A DNA stretch of 64,000 nt from Anaerovorax sp. IOR16 (GTDB taxonomy: Bacteria > Bacillota > Clostridia > Peptostreptococcales > Anaerovoracaceae): positions 620,001 through 684,000 of the forward strand of contig NZ_JADQTL010000009.1 in the NCBI RefSeq assembly GCF_017168145.1, read 5' to 3'. How positions within the stretch are numbered: the stretch's first letter is position 1; the number at the start of each line of letters is the position of its first letter. Of this stretch, positions 16,275 through 25,678 are shown piece after piece. Position numbers and translations under genes: made by a program. Under the pieces are notes generated by a model. It worked only from the letters and a program-made list of their open reading frames with translations. It was not told the DNA's origin and did not search any database.

Positions 16275-16619
16275 ATGGAATTTTTAGAGGTACTGATATT
16301 TTTTTTAATTATTTATTTTGCGGTAAGCTTAGCGATTCGTCCGTTGCTGCATGAAGAGAAGAAAGAAAATATAAGCACGTATGAAGATAAGGCATTATGT
16401 TTGCGAGACATGCATATCATAAGTGATGCTGAACTGGAAGATGTTATAGAATTTTTACAGGAAAAGCAGAAAAAAGAAACGGAAAGGATGCAATATCAGT
16501 ATTACCTTGATTTTTTAGATGAATTAAAGGAAAACGGGTATTTATCCGAAGAAGATTATTTGATAAAGTTAGATAAGTTGAAAAATCACTTCGAAATAAA
16601 TGAAGTGGAATATCAGTAA
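16275..16619 (+). CDS. Small single-pass membrane protein, unknown function
   Basis: A 114-aa protein with one N-terminal membrane segment (MEFLEVLIFFLIIYFAVSLAIRPLL) and a charged cytoplasmic part rich in Glu and Lys, predicted helical. The repeated pattern SDAELEDVIEFLQEK ... LSEEDYLIKLDKLKNHF resembles short-C-terminal-domain segments that sit at the end of other proteins, but I do not assign a family. The ATG at 16275 has AAGGAT at good spacing; an upstream TTG at 16236 is unlikely. It is followed 11 bases later by the YaiI-like gene and may be co-transcribed. Confidence 0.65.
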   Translation: MEFLEVLIFFLIIYFAVSLAIRPLLHEEKKENISTYEDKALCLRDMHIISDAELEDVIEFLQEKQKKETERMQYQYYLDFLDELKENGYLSEEDYLIKLDKLKNHFEINEVEYQ

Positions 16620-16630
16620 GAGGGTATATT

Positions 16631-17062
16631 ATGCGGATATTGATTGATGCGGATGGGTGTCCGGTTGTTGACATAGCTGTTCACCTGGCAAAGAAATATC
16701 AGATAGAGTGTATTATTTTATGTGACACGTCTCATTATTTTGACAGAGATGGAGTTCAGACAATTACGGTATCAAAAGGTGCAGACAGTGTTGATTTTGT
16801 TTTGGTAAATTTGGTTCAAAAAGGTGATGTGGTAATCACACAAGATTATGGATTGGCTGCCATGTGCCTTGCGCGAAATGCTATGCCAATCAGTCAAAAT
16901 GGGATGATTTACAGCAAAGATAATATTGATGCGCTATTGATGCAGCGTCATACATCGAAGAAAATTCGTATGGCAGGAGGAAGATATAAAGGGATGCCGA
17001 AACGAACGAAAGAGCAGGATCAAGCATTTGAAGAGGTGCTAAGGGGAGTACTGATTAAATGA
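16631..17062 (+). CDS. YaiI/YqxD family (DUF188) protein
   Basis: A 143-aa protein that starts MRILIDADGCPVV, the conserved acidic motif of this PIN-like family, followed by VITQDYGLAAMCLARNA and a C-terminal basic stretch (HTSKKIRMAGGRYKGMPKRTKEQD). The length is typical. The conserved aspartates suggest a metal-dependent nuclease fold, but the biological role is not established. The gene ends overlapping the next by 4 bases (ATGA). Confidence 0.9.
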   Translation: MRILIDADGCPVVDIAVHLAKKYQIECIILCDTSHYFDRDGVQTITVSKGADSVDFVLVNLVQKGDVVITQDYGLAAMCLARNAMPISQNGMIYSKDNIDALLMQRHTSKKIRMAGGRYKGMPKRTKEQDQAFEEVLRGVLIK

Positions 17063-18009
17063 TATTAAAAACAAAACGAATAAAAAAAATAGCTTTTGTT
17101 TTTATGACACTTGTTTTTTTAACAGGTATTGTAGGATTTTTACTTGCATATATACCAGCACATATGTCCGAAAAGCATACCAATGATATTGTTAAGATTT
17201 ATTACCAAGACGTAGGATATACAACAGATACATTTAATTCCACATGGTTAAATCAAATACAATCATATGAGTTGACCGCAGAACAAGGATATACAATACC
17301 AGTGTATTATATATGTCCCAATGAGGTTTATGAAAACAAAACCATAATTTTAGTACATTGGCACGAGTCGAATCATACCGTCATGTATCCCATAGCTGAA
17401 GTGTTTGCGAAGCAGGGATGGAATGTTGTTTTATATGATCAACGTGCACATGGAAAAAACACAGCGAAAACGGTTACTTTTGGATATTTGGAAAGTGTAG
17501 ATTTACAACAAGTCGTTGATTTTGTTTTTGAGAAATCAAATGGAGCAATGATTGGCGCATTGGGTCAATCCATGGGAGCAGCAACCATTGCATATTATTC
17601 AGGAACGAAGCATGCGAATCAATGTCTTGATTTTGCAATTATCGATAGTGCATATAGCAGCATGGAGGATGAAATTTATTCTGAAATATCCAAACAAAAA
17701 ATCCCCCTGCCTGCGAAAGCCTTGACGTCACTTGGAAGTGGATTCTGTAAATTGATTTATGGATATTCCTTTTCTGATGTAGATATTATAAAACAAGTAA
17801 AGAGTAACAATAGCCTGACCCTTGTAATGCACAGCAAATGTGATGGCAAGTGTCCCTATTATATGGGAGAGCAGATTTTCAACGCAATCCCTCATGACAG
17901 TAAAAGGTTAATTACATATGAGGAATCAGATCACCTTTTTTCATTTTGGGATGAAAAAGAGCGTTATTGTGAAGAAATCTTTTTATTTATGGATGAATAC
18001 CTCAACTGA
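17059..18009 (+). CDS. Membrane-anchored alpha/beta hydrolase
   Basis: A 316-aa protein with an N-terminal membrane anchor (residues about 10-32) and an alpha/beta hydrolase domain. The nucleophile is Ser171 in GALGQSMGAATIAYY, an oxyanion-type HWHES motif occurs near residue 101, the likely acid is the Asp in MHSKCDGKCPYY and the likely base is the His in EESDHLFSFW. Proteins of this kind resemble BAAT/YqkD-type hydrolases with an extracellular catalytic domain. The substrate is unknown. It overlaps the YaiI-like gene by 4 bases. Confidence 0.85.
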   Translation: MILKTKRIKKIAFVFMTLVFLTGIVGFLLAYIPAHMSEKHTNDIVKIYYQDVGYTTDTFNSTWLNQIQSYELTAEQGYTIPVYYICPNEVYENKTIILVHWHESNHTVMYPIAEVFAKQGWNVVLYDQRAHGKNTAKTVTFGYLESVDLQQVVDFVFEKSNGAMIGALGQSMGAATIAYYSGTKHANQCLDFAIIDSAYSSMEDEIYSEISKQKIPLPAKALTSLGSGFCKLIYGYSFSDVDIIKQVKSNNSLTLVMHSKCDGKCPYYMGEQIFNAIPHDSKRLITYEESDHLFSFWDEKERYCEEIFLFMDEYLN

Positions 18010-18162
18010 AATAAAACTCGTTGCTTTTCCGCAGTTTAATGTTTTCTTTAATAAGTATATCGGAGAAATTTACAGCGAATATGAAAAATAAGATGATTTT
18101 TTAAAATATAATGCTTAGAAAGAAGTAGCTAGCTAAAATAATTGAAAAGAAAAGGCGTAAAG

Positions 18163-18630
18163 ATGAGAAAAAAATATTTTGTATTTTCATTAATATTAAT
18201 TATCATGGTAGGACTTTCTTCATGTAGTAGTGCATTTGGAAGAATTCCTCAATCGGAGCTATTTGAGATTAAAAAAGAGGATGTACATATACTTGCAGAT
18301 AATTTTTGCGTAAAGGATGGGGTTAATTATGAAGATAAAACCCTCCTTGAAAGTACAGATTTTATCGGGTTTGATTGTTGGGTAGATAAAGAGCAAGCTG
18401 ATCTAGTTGAAGTTTATTTTAAACTTACAACGGAAGGACAACAAAAGATTGCCGATGGAACTAAAAAATTTGAAGAGGCTTCTGGATTTTTATCGGTATG
18501 GATTGGTGAGGAGTTATTAGGTACGCCTAAAGTAATGGAACCGATTACTAGTGATGGATTTGTTCTTACTTTATGTATAGATAATATTCAAAGTTTAATT
18601 GAAAAAATGGAAGGAAAAACAGATCAGTAA
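18163..18630 (+). CDS. Predicted lipoprotein, unknown function
   Basis: A 155-aa protein with a basic N-terminus, a hydrophobic segment and a lipobox ending in GLSSC (Cys22), so it should be exported and lipid-anchored on the outer face of the membrane. The mature part has one repeat-like motif and no recognised domain. The ATG at 18163 is preferred over a TTG at 18142, because AAAGG lies upstream at usable spacing. It is a single gene with 150-base gaps on the left and 57 bases on the right. Confidence 0.75.
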   Translation: MRKKYFVFSLILIIMVGLSSCSSAFGRIPQSELFEIKKEDVHILADNFCVKDGVNYEDKTLLESTDFIGFDCWVDKEQADLVEVYFKLTTEGQQKIADGTKKFEEASGFLSVWIGEELLGTPKVMEPITSDGFVLTLCIDNIQSLIEKMEGKTDQ

Positions 18631-18687
18631 ATACACTCAAGGAGCATCAAAATAGTAATAGACATAGAAGGGAACGGAATTATTTTT

Positions 18688-19563
18688 ATGACGAAACGAA
18701 GCAAACAAAATATATTTGCGTTAATTACAATATTTCTTTGGGCATCAGCGTTTCCATTGACTAAGATTGCTATGGAACATTATACACCGAATGCGTTAGG
18801 TTTTATTCGATGCACAATAGCAGCAATTTTTTTATGCATTCTTTGCAGAGTTCACCATATAAAGCTTCCACCCAAAAAGGACATTCCTTGGTTCTTTTTA
18901 TCAGGGGGACTGGGTTTTACATTGTATATGATTGCTTTTAATTTTGGAATGCAGACATTAACTTCTGCAACATCAAGTATTATTATTGCAACTACCCCAA
19001 TTTTAACGGCAGTTGCTGCATCGAAATTGTACGGAGAGAAAATTTCTAAGATTGGCTGGGGCGCAATTGTGATGGCATTTGTCGGTGTTATTGTTCTTAT
19101 GCTTTGGGATGGTATTTTTTCAATTAATATCGGATTAATTTGGATCCTTTTTGCTGCAATTATTTTTTGTTCGTATAATCTATTGATACGAAGATTTGTT
19201 TTAAAGGGGTATTCATCACTACAGATTGTTACATACAGCATGACATGTGGGGCAGTTCTTCTTGCTATTTTTTCTCCACAAGGTGTGAATCAAATAATGA
19301 CAGCAGGAGTAAAACAAATTCTGGTAGTGATGTATCTTGCAATCCTGGCGAGTGCAATGGCATACTTATTTTGGAATAAGGCAATGGCAATGGCTGATAA
19401 AACAAGTGATGTGACGAACTATATCTTTGCAGTACCGTTGCTTTCAACTGTCATGGGATTTATTTTTTTGAAAGAAATTCCAAACTATGGAGTTTTGATT
19501 GGAGGAACCATGATTATTATCAGTCTTATTATATTTAATTCAAAAGGGCAAGAGAAAGAGTAA
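18688..19563 (+). CDS. DMT-superfamily transporter (EamA family)
   Basis: A 291-aa membrane protein with about ten hydrophobic segments arranged as two EamA repeats. The N-terminus FALITIFLWASAFPLTKIAM and the second repeat GLIWILFAAIIFCSYNLLIRR are characteristic. Members export amino acids, purines or drugs; the substrate here cannot be predicted. It is followed 13 bases later by a nitroreductase gene, so the two may be co-transcribed. Confidence 0.9.
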   Translation: MTKRSKQNIFALITIFLWASAFPLTKIAMEHYTPNALGFIRCTIAAIFLCILCRVHHIKLPPKKDIPWFFLSGGLGFTLYMIAFNFGMQTLTSATSSIIIATTPILTAVAASKLYGEKISKIGWGAIVMAFVGVIVLMLWDGIFSINIGLIWILFAAIIFCSYNLLIRRFVLKGYSSLQIVTYSMTCGAVLLAIFSPQGVNQIMTAGVKQILVVMYLAILASAMAYLFWNKAMAMADKTSDVTNYIFAVPLLSTVMGFIFLKEIPNYGVLIGGTMIIISLIIFNSKGQEKE

Positions 19564-19576
19564 AAGGAGGCAGACT

Positions 19577-20413
19577 ATGAACCCAACAAAAACCATGAAA
19601 ATTAGGAAGTCCATGCGGACATATAAAGAAATTCCTATTGCAGAAGAAACAAAAGAAAAGCTAAGGAGCTATATAAAAGAGGTGTCCGGTCCATTTGGAA
19701 AGAAAATGAGATTTGAGCTTGTAGATAAGTGTGATATAGATTCCAATGTAAAGCTAGGTACTTATGGAGTGATTAAAGGTGCCCAGACATATATCTGCGC
19801 GATTGTTGAGAGGGAAAATCGTTATGAAGAAAACTTGGGCTATGCCTTTGAAAAAATCATTCTTTATGCAACTTCACTTGGTTTGGGAACGTGTTGGCTC
19901 GGAGGTACCTTTAAGCGCAGTGATTTTGATACAGCGTTATCTTTAGCGGAGAATGAATTTATTCCCGTAGTAACAACGGTTGGATATGCAAAGGATAATC
20001 GAAGCTTAATTGATAGATTGTTGGTCATCAGTGCCGGATCAAAAAACAGAAAAGACTTTCGTGAGCTATTTTTAAATAGTGATTTGGAACATCCTTTAAA
20101 CCCCGAGGATGCAGGAAGGTATAAGGAAGCCTTTGAAATGGTTCGAATTGCACCTTCCGGTTCTAATAAACAGCCATGGAGAGTTGCAAAGGACGAAAAC
20201 GCTTTTCATTTTTTCCTATGCCGTAACAAAGGCTATGCAAGTTTTTTAGATTATGACATTCAAAGATTGGATATGGGAATTGCGATGTGTCATTTTGATT
20301 TGACAATCAAAGAACTTGGTTATCATGGAGAATGGGAGAAAAAAAATCTCAATTTCACTGGAAATGATAATTTAGAATATATTATTAGTTATATAATAAA
20401 TGAAGATAAATAG
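19577..20413 (+). CDS. Nitroreductase-family flavoprotein
   Basis: A 278-aa protein. The first half matches the nitroreductase fold (IRKSMRTYKEIPI at the N-terminus, LGLGTCWLGGTFKRSDF in the middle). The second half repeats a nitroreductase-like pattern (FEMVRIAPSGSNKQPWRV), as in the putative TM nitroreductase family. It should bind FMN and use NAD(P)H. The start follows AAAGGAGG. Physiological substrate unknown. Confidence 0.85.
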   Translation: MNPTKTMKIRKSMRTYKEIPIAEETKEKLRSYIKEVSGPFGKKMRFELVDKCDIDSNVKLGTYGVIKGAQTYICAIVERENRYEENLGYAFEKIILYATSLGLGTCWLGGTFKRSDFDTALSLAENEFIPVVTTVGYAKDNRSLIDRLLVISAGSKNRKDFRELFLNSDLEHPLNPEDAGRYKEAFEMVRIAPSGSNKQPWRVAKDENAFHFFLCRNKGYASFLDYDIQRLDMGIAMCHFDLTIKELGYHGEWEKKNLNFTGNDNLEYIISYIINEDK

Positions 20414-20427
20414 TCTTAAATAATATG

Positions 20428-20459
20428 TAAAACGGCAATGCATTGCCGTTTTATTTTTC
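20428..20459 (+). terminator. Terminator after the nitroreductase gene
   Basis: A perfect palindrome (AAAACGGCAAT-GC-ATTGCCGTTTT) followed by ATTTTT. Confidence 0.85.
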
Positions 20460-20624
20460 TTACTTCTGTCTTCCAATAATATCTAAGTTTTTTATGATGA
20501 TTAATTTTATTTTGTAGGAAATATTTCATATTATATATAAAGCATTCGTTCACTTTTTATTAATTTGACAAAAATATAAAAAAAGTAGAAAATAAGAACA
20601 TAACATCAAAAAAAGGAGAATACT

Positions 20625-21677
20625 ATGGAAACGAATATGGGAAATGAAGAGATGAATATGCAGCGTACTATGGTGCTGCAAGAAAAACCTAAGAAGAAAA
20701 AAAGAATTGGCTTATGGATTTTTCTTGGCATTTTAGCGCTTTTTATTTTGATTGTAGTAGGTGCATTTTTTTTAGGTGATGATTCAAGCTATTCTTACGC
20801 TGTGGATGAACCATATATTGCTACAATTTATGTTGAAGGTACCATTGCTTCTTCGAATACAGATTCCTTTGGGGTCGCTATGGGTTATCAGCATAATTGG
20901 ACGTTGGATCAGATGGATTATCTGATGTCAGATGAAAACAACAAGGGATTGATTGTATTTGTAAACTCTCCGGGCGGAGGCGTTTATGAAAGCGATGAAT
21001 TGTATTTAAAGATTAAGGAATATCAAGAAATAACAGGAAATCCGGTTTATGCTACTATGGGAAATATGGCTGCCTCCGGTGGTTATTATATTTCGGCACC
21101 TGCAGATAAGATATTTGCAAATCGTAACACTTGGACCGGTTCTATTGGTGTAACAATGGGAACACTTTTTGATGTTTCTGACGTCTTAAAAAAGTATGGC
21201 ATAAAGACAAATACCATTACTTCGGGCGCAAATAAGGCAATGGGAAGTCCGGTTGAACCTATGACAGAGGAACAGCATGCTATTTTTCAATCCTTAGTGG
21301 ATGAAGCTTATGAGCAGTTTACGGATATCGTATCTACAGAACGTGATATACCAATGGCAGATACAAAGAAGCTTGCGGATGGCAGAATTTATACTGCAAA
21401 ACAAGCGTTGAAGCTGAAGTTAGTAGATAAAATCGGTACGTACGAAGAGGCATTGAATGATATGCGTGAGACGTATGATTTATATAACTGCGAACAGGTA
21501 GATGTTATTTATGAAGACGATTCTCTGTTTGGAAGCTTGATGGCAGATACAGGTGTTTCTAATATGCTTTCCTCAATCGTTAAGCTTAAAAGCCAGAGTG
21601 ATGTAACGGAAATCTTGGGATTAGTAAAAGAACGTAAGGATTCTCCGGTTAGTTATCTATGCGATTACTTAAAATAG
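20625..21677 (+). CDS. sppA: Signal peptide peptidase SppA
   Basis: A 350-aa membrane-anchored protease. A basic N-terminus (KPKKKKR) precedes a single membrane helix at about 29-50. The catalytic Ser151 is in GNMAASGGYY and the general base Lys204 in SGANKAMGSP; VFVNSPGGGV precedes them. The length fits the short Gram-positive form with one catalytic domain. It degrades signal peptides left in the membrane after secretion. The start has AAAAAGGAG upstream. Confidence 0.93.
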   Translation: METNMGNEEMNMQRTMVLQEKPKKKKRIGLWIFLGILALFILIVVGAFFLGDDSSYSYAVDEPYIATIYVEGTIASSNTDSFGVAMGYQHNWTLDQMDYLMSDENNKGLIVFVNSPGGGVYESDELYLKIKEYQEITGNPVYATMGNMAASGGYYISAPADKIFANRNTWTGSIGVTMGTLFDVSDVLKKYGIKTNTITSGANKAMGSPVEPMTEEQHAIFQSLVDEAYEQFTDIVSTERDIPMADTKKLADGRIYTAKQALKLKLVDKIGTYEEALNDMRETYDLYNCEQVDVIYEDDSLFGSLMADTGVSNMLSSIVKLKSQSDVTEILGLVKERKDSPVSYLCDYLK

Positions 21678-21687
21678 GAGTTCGTGC

Positions 21688-23163
21688 ATGACGGAAAGAA
21701 AAAAGTTGAATCAAAAGGATATTCCTTTATTAGATGCAATTGTTAAGTATAATGAGAAAAAGCCCGCTTATTTTTGCATTCCGGGTCATCGTTATGAAAA
21801 AGGAATTAATCTGCGTTTTCGGGAAATTGTAGGAGATGCTATCTTTTCCTTTGACTTGACGGAGACTCCTTATATGGATGATTTACACAACGCAGAAGGT
21901 GCCATTTGGGAAGCGGAGGAATTAGCGAGAGAAGTATTTGGAGCCGATGACACACACTTTTTAGTCAATGGAACCACTTGCGGAAATCAGGCAATGATTC
22001 TATCCACTGCTTTTGAAGGAGAGAAAATTGCAATACCAAGAAATGCGCACAAATCAGTGCTTATGGGATTGATTCTAAGCGGTGCAGAACCAATTTATCT
22101 GATGCCTGAGATTTCTCATGAAACCGGACTTTTGGGAGGAATTACACCTGAAAGCGTGGAAACGATGTTTAGAAACCATCCGGATTGCAAAGGAGTGTTT
22201 GTCGTTAGTCCAACCTATTATGGTGTATGCAGCGATTTGAAAGCCATTGCAGAGATTTGTCATAAGCATAATGCCGTTCTTTTGGTAGATGAGGCGCATG
22301 GGGCGCATTGCTATTTTTCTGATTTGCTTCCAAAAGGAGCATTGGAACAAGGTGCAGATATGTGTGCACAAAGCATTCATAAGGTTACAGGTTCTTTAAC
22401 ACAAAGTTCAATGCTTCATGTGAAATCCAAGCTGGTTGATCAAAAATGTGTGGATGCAAATCTGCATTTGGTGCAAAGTACAAGTCCTTCGTATTTACTT
22501 TTGATCTCTTTAGATGCAGCAAGACATGATTTGGCAAATCAAGGTAAAGTTTTAATTTCAAAAGCGGTAGAACTTTCAGAATATGTAAGAACAGCTTTAA
22601 AGTCTGTTGCTGGAATTACGTGTGTTGGTCACGAGATTGTTGGGACAGCCGGAATTTGTGATTTGGATATAACTCGTTTGACCATCAGTGCGTCTAATTT
22701 AGGATTAAGTGGATATCAATTAAAAGATTTGCTTTTTGAAGAATACAATTGTGATGTAGAACTTGCAGACGATAAAAATATATTAGCTATCGTTACTTTT
22801 GCGAATACAAAAGAAGATATGGAGCAGCTTTTAAACGCCTTGATTGCCATTTCCGAACAGTATAAAGATGGAATGCCTATTACACAGCATGGTAAATTTC
22901 CGGCAAAGCCAGAATTGGTGCTTTCCCCCAGAAAGGCTTATTTTTTGGAAAAGGAAGACATTGAATGGAAGGATGCAGTCGGAAGAATCGCAGGAGAGTT
23001 GATTGCACCATATCCGCCGGGCATTCCGGTCGTTTATCCAGGTGAACGAATGAGCCAAGAGGTGTGGGATTTCATAGAAGAGTATCGCATTAGTAATGGT
23101 CATTTTCATGGACCGGCTGATAGTAATTTAGACTATTTTAAGGTTATAAGAGAAATAAAATAA
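21688..23163 (+). CDS. Orn/Lys/Arg family decarboxylase (PLP fold type I)
   Basis: A 491-aa PLP enzyme. The phosphate-loop region FLVNGTTCGNQAMI, Asp201 in LLVDEAHGAHCYFS and Lys232 in SIHKVTGSLTQSS are the cofactor-binding elements. A C-terminal domain (from about 380) completes the short form typical of Gram-positive biosynthetic enzymes such as SpeA/YaaO. It would produce a polyamine precursor (agmatine, cadaverine or putrescine); the amino-acid choice cannot be read from sequence. It lies 10 bases after sppA and may be translationally linked. Confidence 0.88.
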   Translation: MTERKKLNQKDIPLLDAIVKYNEKKPAYFCIPGHRYEKGINLRFREIVGDAIFSFDLTETPYMDDLHNAEGAIWEAEELAREVFGADDTHFLVNGTTCGNQAMILSTAFEGEKIAIPRNAHKSVLMGLILSGAEPIYLMPEISHETGLLGGITPESVETMFRNHPDCKGVFVVSPTYYGVCSDLKAIAEICHKHNAVLLVDEAHGAHCYFSDLLPKGALEQGADMCAQSIHKVTGSLTQSSMLHVKSKLVDQKCVDANLHLVQSTSPSYLLLISLDAARHDLANQGKVLISKAVELSEYVRTALKSVAGITCVGHEIVGTAGICDLDITRLTISASNLGLSGYQLKDLLFEEYNCDVELADDKNILAIVTFANTKEDMEQLLNALIAISEQYKDGMPITQHGKFPAKPELVLSPRKAYFLEKEDIEWKDAVGRIAGELIAPYPPGIPVVYPGERMSQEVWDFIEEYRISNGHFHGPADSNLDYFKVIREIK

Positions 23164-23233
23164 CGAGTTGCTAGTTACTACTTGTTTTATTAGAGTCTCA
23201 TTATGAAGATATATTATCAAATAAAATTAAAAT

Positions 23234-23276
23234 CAAAAGGGTGTTAAGTTTATTACTTGACATCCTTTTTTTTTTA
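23234..23276 (+). terminator. Terminator after the decarboxylase gene
   Basis: AAAGGGTGTTAAGT pairs imperfectly with ACTTGACATCCTT and is followed by ten T bases. Confidence 0.85.
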
Positions 23277-23285
23277 TGCTATTCT
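23257..23285 (+). promoter_or_regulatory. Promoter of the ylxM-ffh operon
   Basis: TTGACA (23257-23262) and TATTCT (23280-23285) spaced by 17 bases. The -35 lies inside the right arm of the preceding terminator, so termination and initiation signals share sequence. Confidence 0.55.
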
Positions 23286-23313
23286 TTAACATGTTGTATA
23301 AGGAGGGTGGAAT

Positions 23314-23670
23314 ATGTTTGATAAGATCATAGAAGTTAGTATGTTATATGATTTTTACGGACAATTACTTTCTGAAAAGCAAAGAACTTATTTTGAGCTT
23401 TACCATGAAGACAATTATTCTTTGTCAGAGATTGGGGCAGAATACAATATAAGCCGACAAGGTGTTTATGATGTTGTAAAGAAAGCCGAAAAGTCACTTT
23501 ATGACTTTGAAAAAAAATTGGGATTGGTTCAAAAATTTCTAGATACACAGAGTGCCTTACAGCAAATTGATCGAGCACTCGAGGCATTGATTTTTGAAAA
23601 TAGTACAAATACCAAGCTGGTATGTAATCTGACACAGATTCGCAGTACGATTGATAAGTTAAACGATTAA
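23314..23670 (+). CDS. ylxM: UPF0122 / YlxM family DNA-binding protein
   Basis: A 118-aa helical protein with a sigma-70 region 4-like helix-turn-helix: LSEKQRTYFELYHEDNYSLSEIGAEYNISRQGVYDVVKKAEKSLYDFEKKL. Proteins of this family always sit next to ffh in Gram-positive bacteria and are linked to the signal recognition particle, which matches the context here. AAGGAGGG lies upstream of the ATG. Confidence 0.93.
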   Translation: MFDKIIEVSMLYDFYGQLLSEKQRTYFELYHEDNYSLSEIGAEYNISRQGVYDVVKKAEKSLYDFEKKLGLVQKFLDTQSALQQIDRALEALIFENSTNTKLVCNLTQIRSTIDKLND

Positions 23671-23722
23671 AAATAAGTAGGCAATAGACAGGGGCAAAGA
23701 CACAGGATACAGGAGTGATACA

Positions 23723-25054
23723 ATGGCATTTGAAGGTCTTTCGGAGAAATTACAAGGCGTATTTAAAAAGCTCAAGGGTAAGGGCGTTTTGACGGAAACA
23801 GACATCAACGAGGCAATGCGAGAAGTAAAATTGGCTCTGCTTGAAGCCGATGTCAATTTTAAGGTTGTAAAAGACTTTGTTTCCAATGTGAAAGAAAAAT
23901 CTTTGGGACAAGACGTTTTGGAAAGCTTAACGCCTGCACAGCAAGTGGTTAAAATTGTAAATGGAGAATTAATTGAATTACTTGGAGGGACCAACAGCAA
24001 GCTGACGTTTTCACCTCGTGGGTTTACGGTCATTTTAATGGCAGGTTTGCAAGGTACCGGTAAAACAACGACTTGCGGTAAGCTTGCAAGCTACTTAAAG
24101 AAAAATGGAAAAAAACCAATGTTGGCAGCCTGTGATATTTATCGTCCTGCAGCAATTGACCAGTTAGAAATTGTAGGAAAAACGGTAGATGTGCCTGTTT
24201 TTACAATGAGAGAGTGCAACGATGCAGTACTCATTGCAGAAAAGGCAGTGAAAGAAGCAGAATACAAAGGCTATGATGTTCTTATTTTAGATACGGCAGG
24301 CCGTTTGCATATTGATGAGACTTTGATGGATGAATTGGTTTCCATCAAGAAAAAGACAAAACCACATGAAATTCTTTTGGTTGTGGATGCCATGACTGGA
24401 CAAGATGCAGTGAATGCAGCAAAAGCGTTCAATGAAGCATTGGGCATTGATGGGATTGTAATGACAAAGCTCGATGGTGATACTAGAGGCGGTGCGGCAC
24501 TTTCTGCAAAATCCGTAACTGGAAAGCCCATTAAGTTCATGGGTATGGGTGAAAAGCTGGATGCTTTGGAACCATTCCATCCGGAGCGTATGGCATCTCG
24601 AATTCTCGGCATGGGCGATATGATGAGCTTGATTGAAAAAGCACAGGAAAACTTTGACGAGAAAAAAGCTGAAGAATTAGAAAAGAAAATGAAGAAAAAC
24701 GAATTTACCCTAGAGGACTTTTTAGAACAGTTTGGGCAAGTTCGTAAAATGGGTGGTCTAGCCAAAATTATGGATATGATGCCAGGTATGGGTGGTAAGA
24801 TAAATGATTCGGATATCGATCAAGGCGAAAAAGAATTGAAGTATATGGAAGCCATCATCCAGTCAATGACAAAGGAAGAAAGGAAAAATCCTTCCGTTCT
24901 GAATGCCAGCCGAAGAAAACGAATTGCTGCAGGGGCAGGTGTTACCGTAAACCGTATTAATACATTGATTAAAAAATATGAAGACACCAAAAAACTGATG
25001 AAACAGTTTAATGGACCTAAGTTTAAAAGAAATCGTATGTTTAAAGGATTCTAA
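23723..25054 (+). CDS. ffh: Signal recognition particle GTPase Ffh
   Basis: A 443-aa protein with the N domain (1-90), G domain and M domain. G1 GLQGTGKTTT, G3 LDTAGRLH and G4 TKLDGD are intact, and the M domain (from about 300) is Met-rich (KIMDMMPGMGG, KLMKQFNGPKFKRNRMFKG). It binds the 4.5S-type RNA and delivers nascent membrane and secreted proteins to FtsY. Normal length. Confidence 0.98.
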   Translation: MAFEGLSEKLQGVFKKLKGKGVLTETDINEAMREVKLALLEADVNFKVVKDFVSNVKEKSLGQDVLESLTPAQQVVKIVNGELIELLGGTNSKLTFSPRGFTVILMAGLQGTGKTTTCGKLASYLKKNGKKPMLAACDIYRPAAIDQLEIVGKTVDVPVFTMRECNDAVLIAEKAVKEAEYKGYDVLILDTAGRLHIDETLMDELVSIKKKTKPHEILLVVDAMTGQDAVNAAKAFNEALGIDGIVMTKLDGDTRGGAALSAKSVTGKPIKFMGMGEKLDALEPFHPERMASRILGMGDMMSLIEKAQENFDEKKAEELEKKMKKNEFTLEDFLEQFGQVRKMGGLAKIMDMMPGMGGKINDSDIDQGEKELKYMEAIIQSMTKEERKNPSVLNASRRKRIAAGAGVTVNRINTLIKKYEDTKKLMKQFNGPKFKRNRMFKGF

Positions 25055-25134
25055 TGAATACAGAGAATTTTAAACAACAAAATGAAAATGGCCATAATGC
25101 TTGCAAGTTTTGCGAGATGGTAGATACAAATTAA
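25054..25134 (+). CDS. Possible 26-aa ORF coupled to ffh
   Basis: The ATG overlaps the ffh TAA by one base and the frame ends 18 bases before the rpsP start. The product MNTENFKQQNENGHNACKFCEM is hydrophilic and ends with a CxxC pair. There is no separate ribosome binding site; it would need translational coupling. It may be meaningless intergenic sequence. Confidence 0.2.
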   Translation: MNTENFKQQNENGHNACKFCEMVDTN

Positions 25135-25152
25135 CACAAGGAGGTGGAATAA

Positions 25153-25398
25153 ATGGCAGTTAAAATTAGATTAAAGAGAATGGGTGCAAACAAGAAGCCT
25201 TTCTACAGAGTAGTGGTTGCAGACTCTCGTTCACCAAGAGATGGAAAATTCATTGAAGAAATTGGTTATTATAATCCGCTTGTAGATCCTGCTGAAATTA
25301 AAATCGATGCAGAAAAAGCAAAGAAATGGATTGGAACTGGAGCACAGCCAACAGAAACCGTAAGAAGTCTTTTCAAGAAGTCTGGTATCATTGAATAA
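25153..25398 (+). CDS. rpsP: 30S ribosomal protein S16
   Basis: An 81-aa protein beginning [31 protein letters not shown], the classic S16 N-terminus. ACACAAGGAGGTGGAATAA provides an almost perfect ribosome binding site. First gene of the rpsP-khpA-rimM-trmD cluster. Confidence 0.98.
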   Translation: MAVKIRLKRMGANKKPFYRVVVADSRSPRDGKFIEEIGYYNPLVDPAEIKIDAEKAKKWIGTGAQPTETVRSLFKKSGIIE

Positions 25399-25415
25399 GA
25401 AAGCGGTGAAATGTT

Positions 25416-25646
25416 ATGGTGGAACTAGTAGAAGCGATTGCAAAATCACTCGTTGATCATCCAGAAGCGGTAGATGTTAAGGAAGTTCAAGGGCGTCAGG
25501 CAGTCGTAATCGAACTGAAGGTTGCTCCGGATGACATGGGTAAGGTTATCGGCAAACAGGGGAGAATCGCTAAAGCGCTTCGTACTGTTGTAAAGGCCGC
25601 AGCAACCAAAGCAAATAAAAAAGTAATTGTAGAAATTGTACAATAA
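25416..25646 (+). CDS. khpA: KH-domain RNA-binding protein KhpA
   Basis: A 76-aa single KH domain with the RNA-binding GKVIGKQGRIAKALRTVVKAAA loop. KhpA (YlqC) pairs with KhpB/Jag as a small-RNA and cell-division-related RNA binder in Gram-positives. Position between rpsP and rimM is standard. Confidence 0.96.
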   Translation: MVELVEAIAKSLVDHPEAVDVKEVQGRQAVVIELKVAPDDMGKVIGKQGRIAKALRTVVKAAATKANKKVIVEIVQ

Positions 25647-25678
25647 AAGGTATATTTATTCTAGAGTACTGCAGGAAC

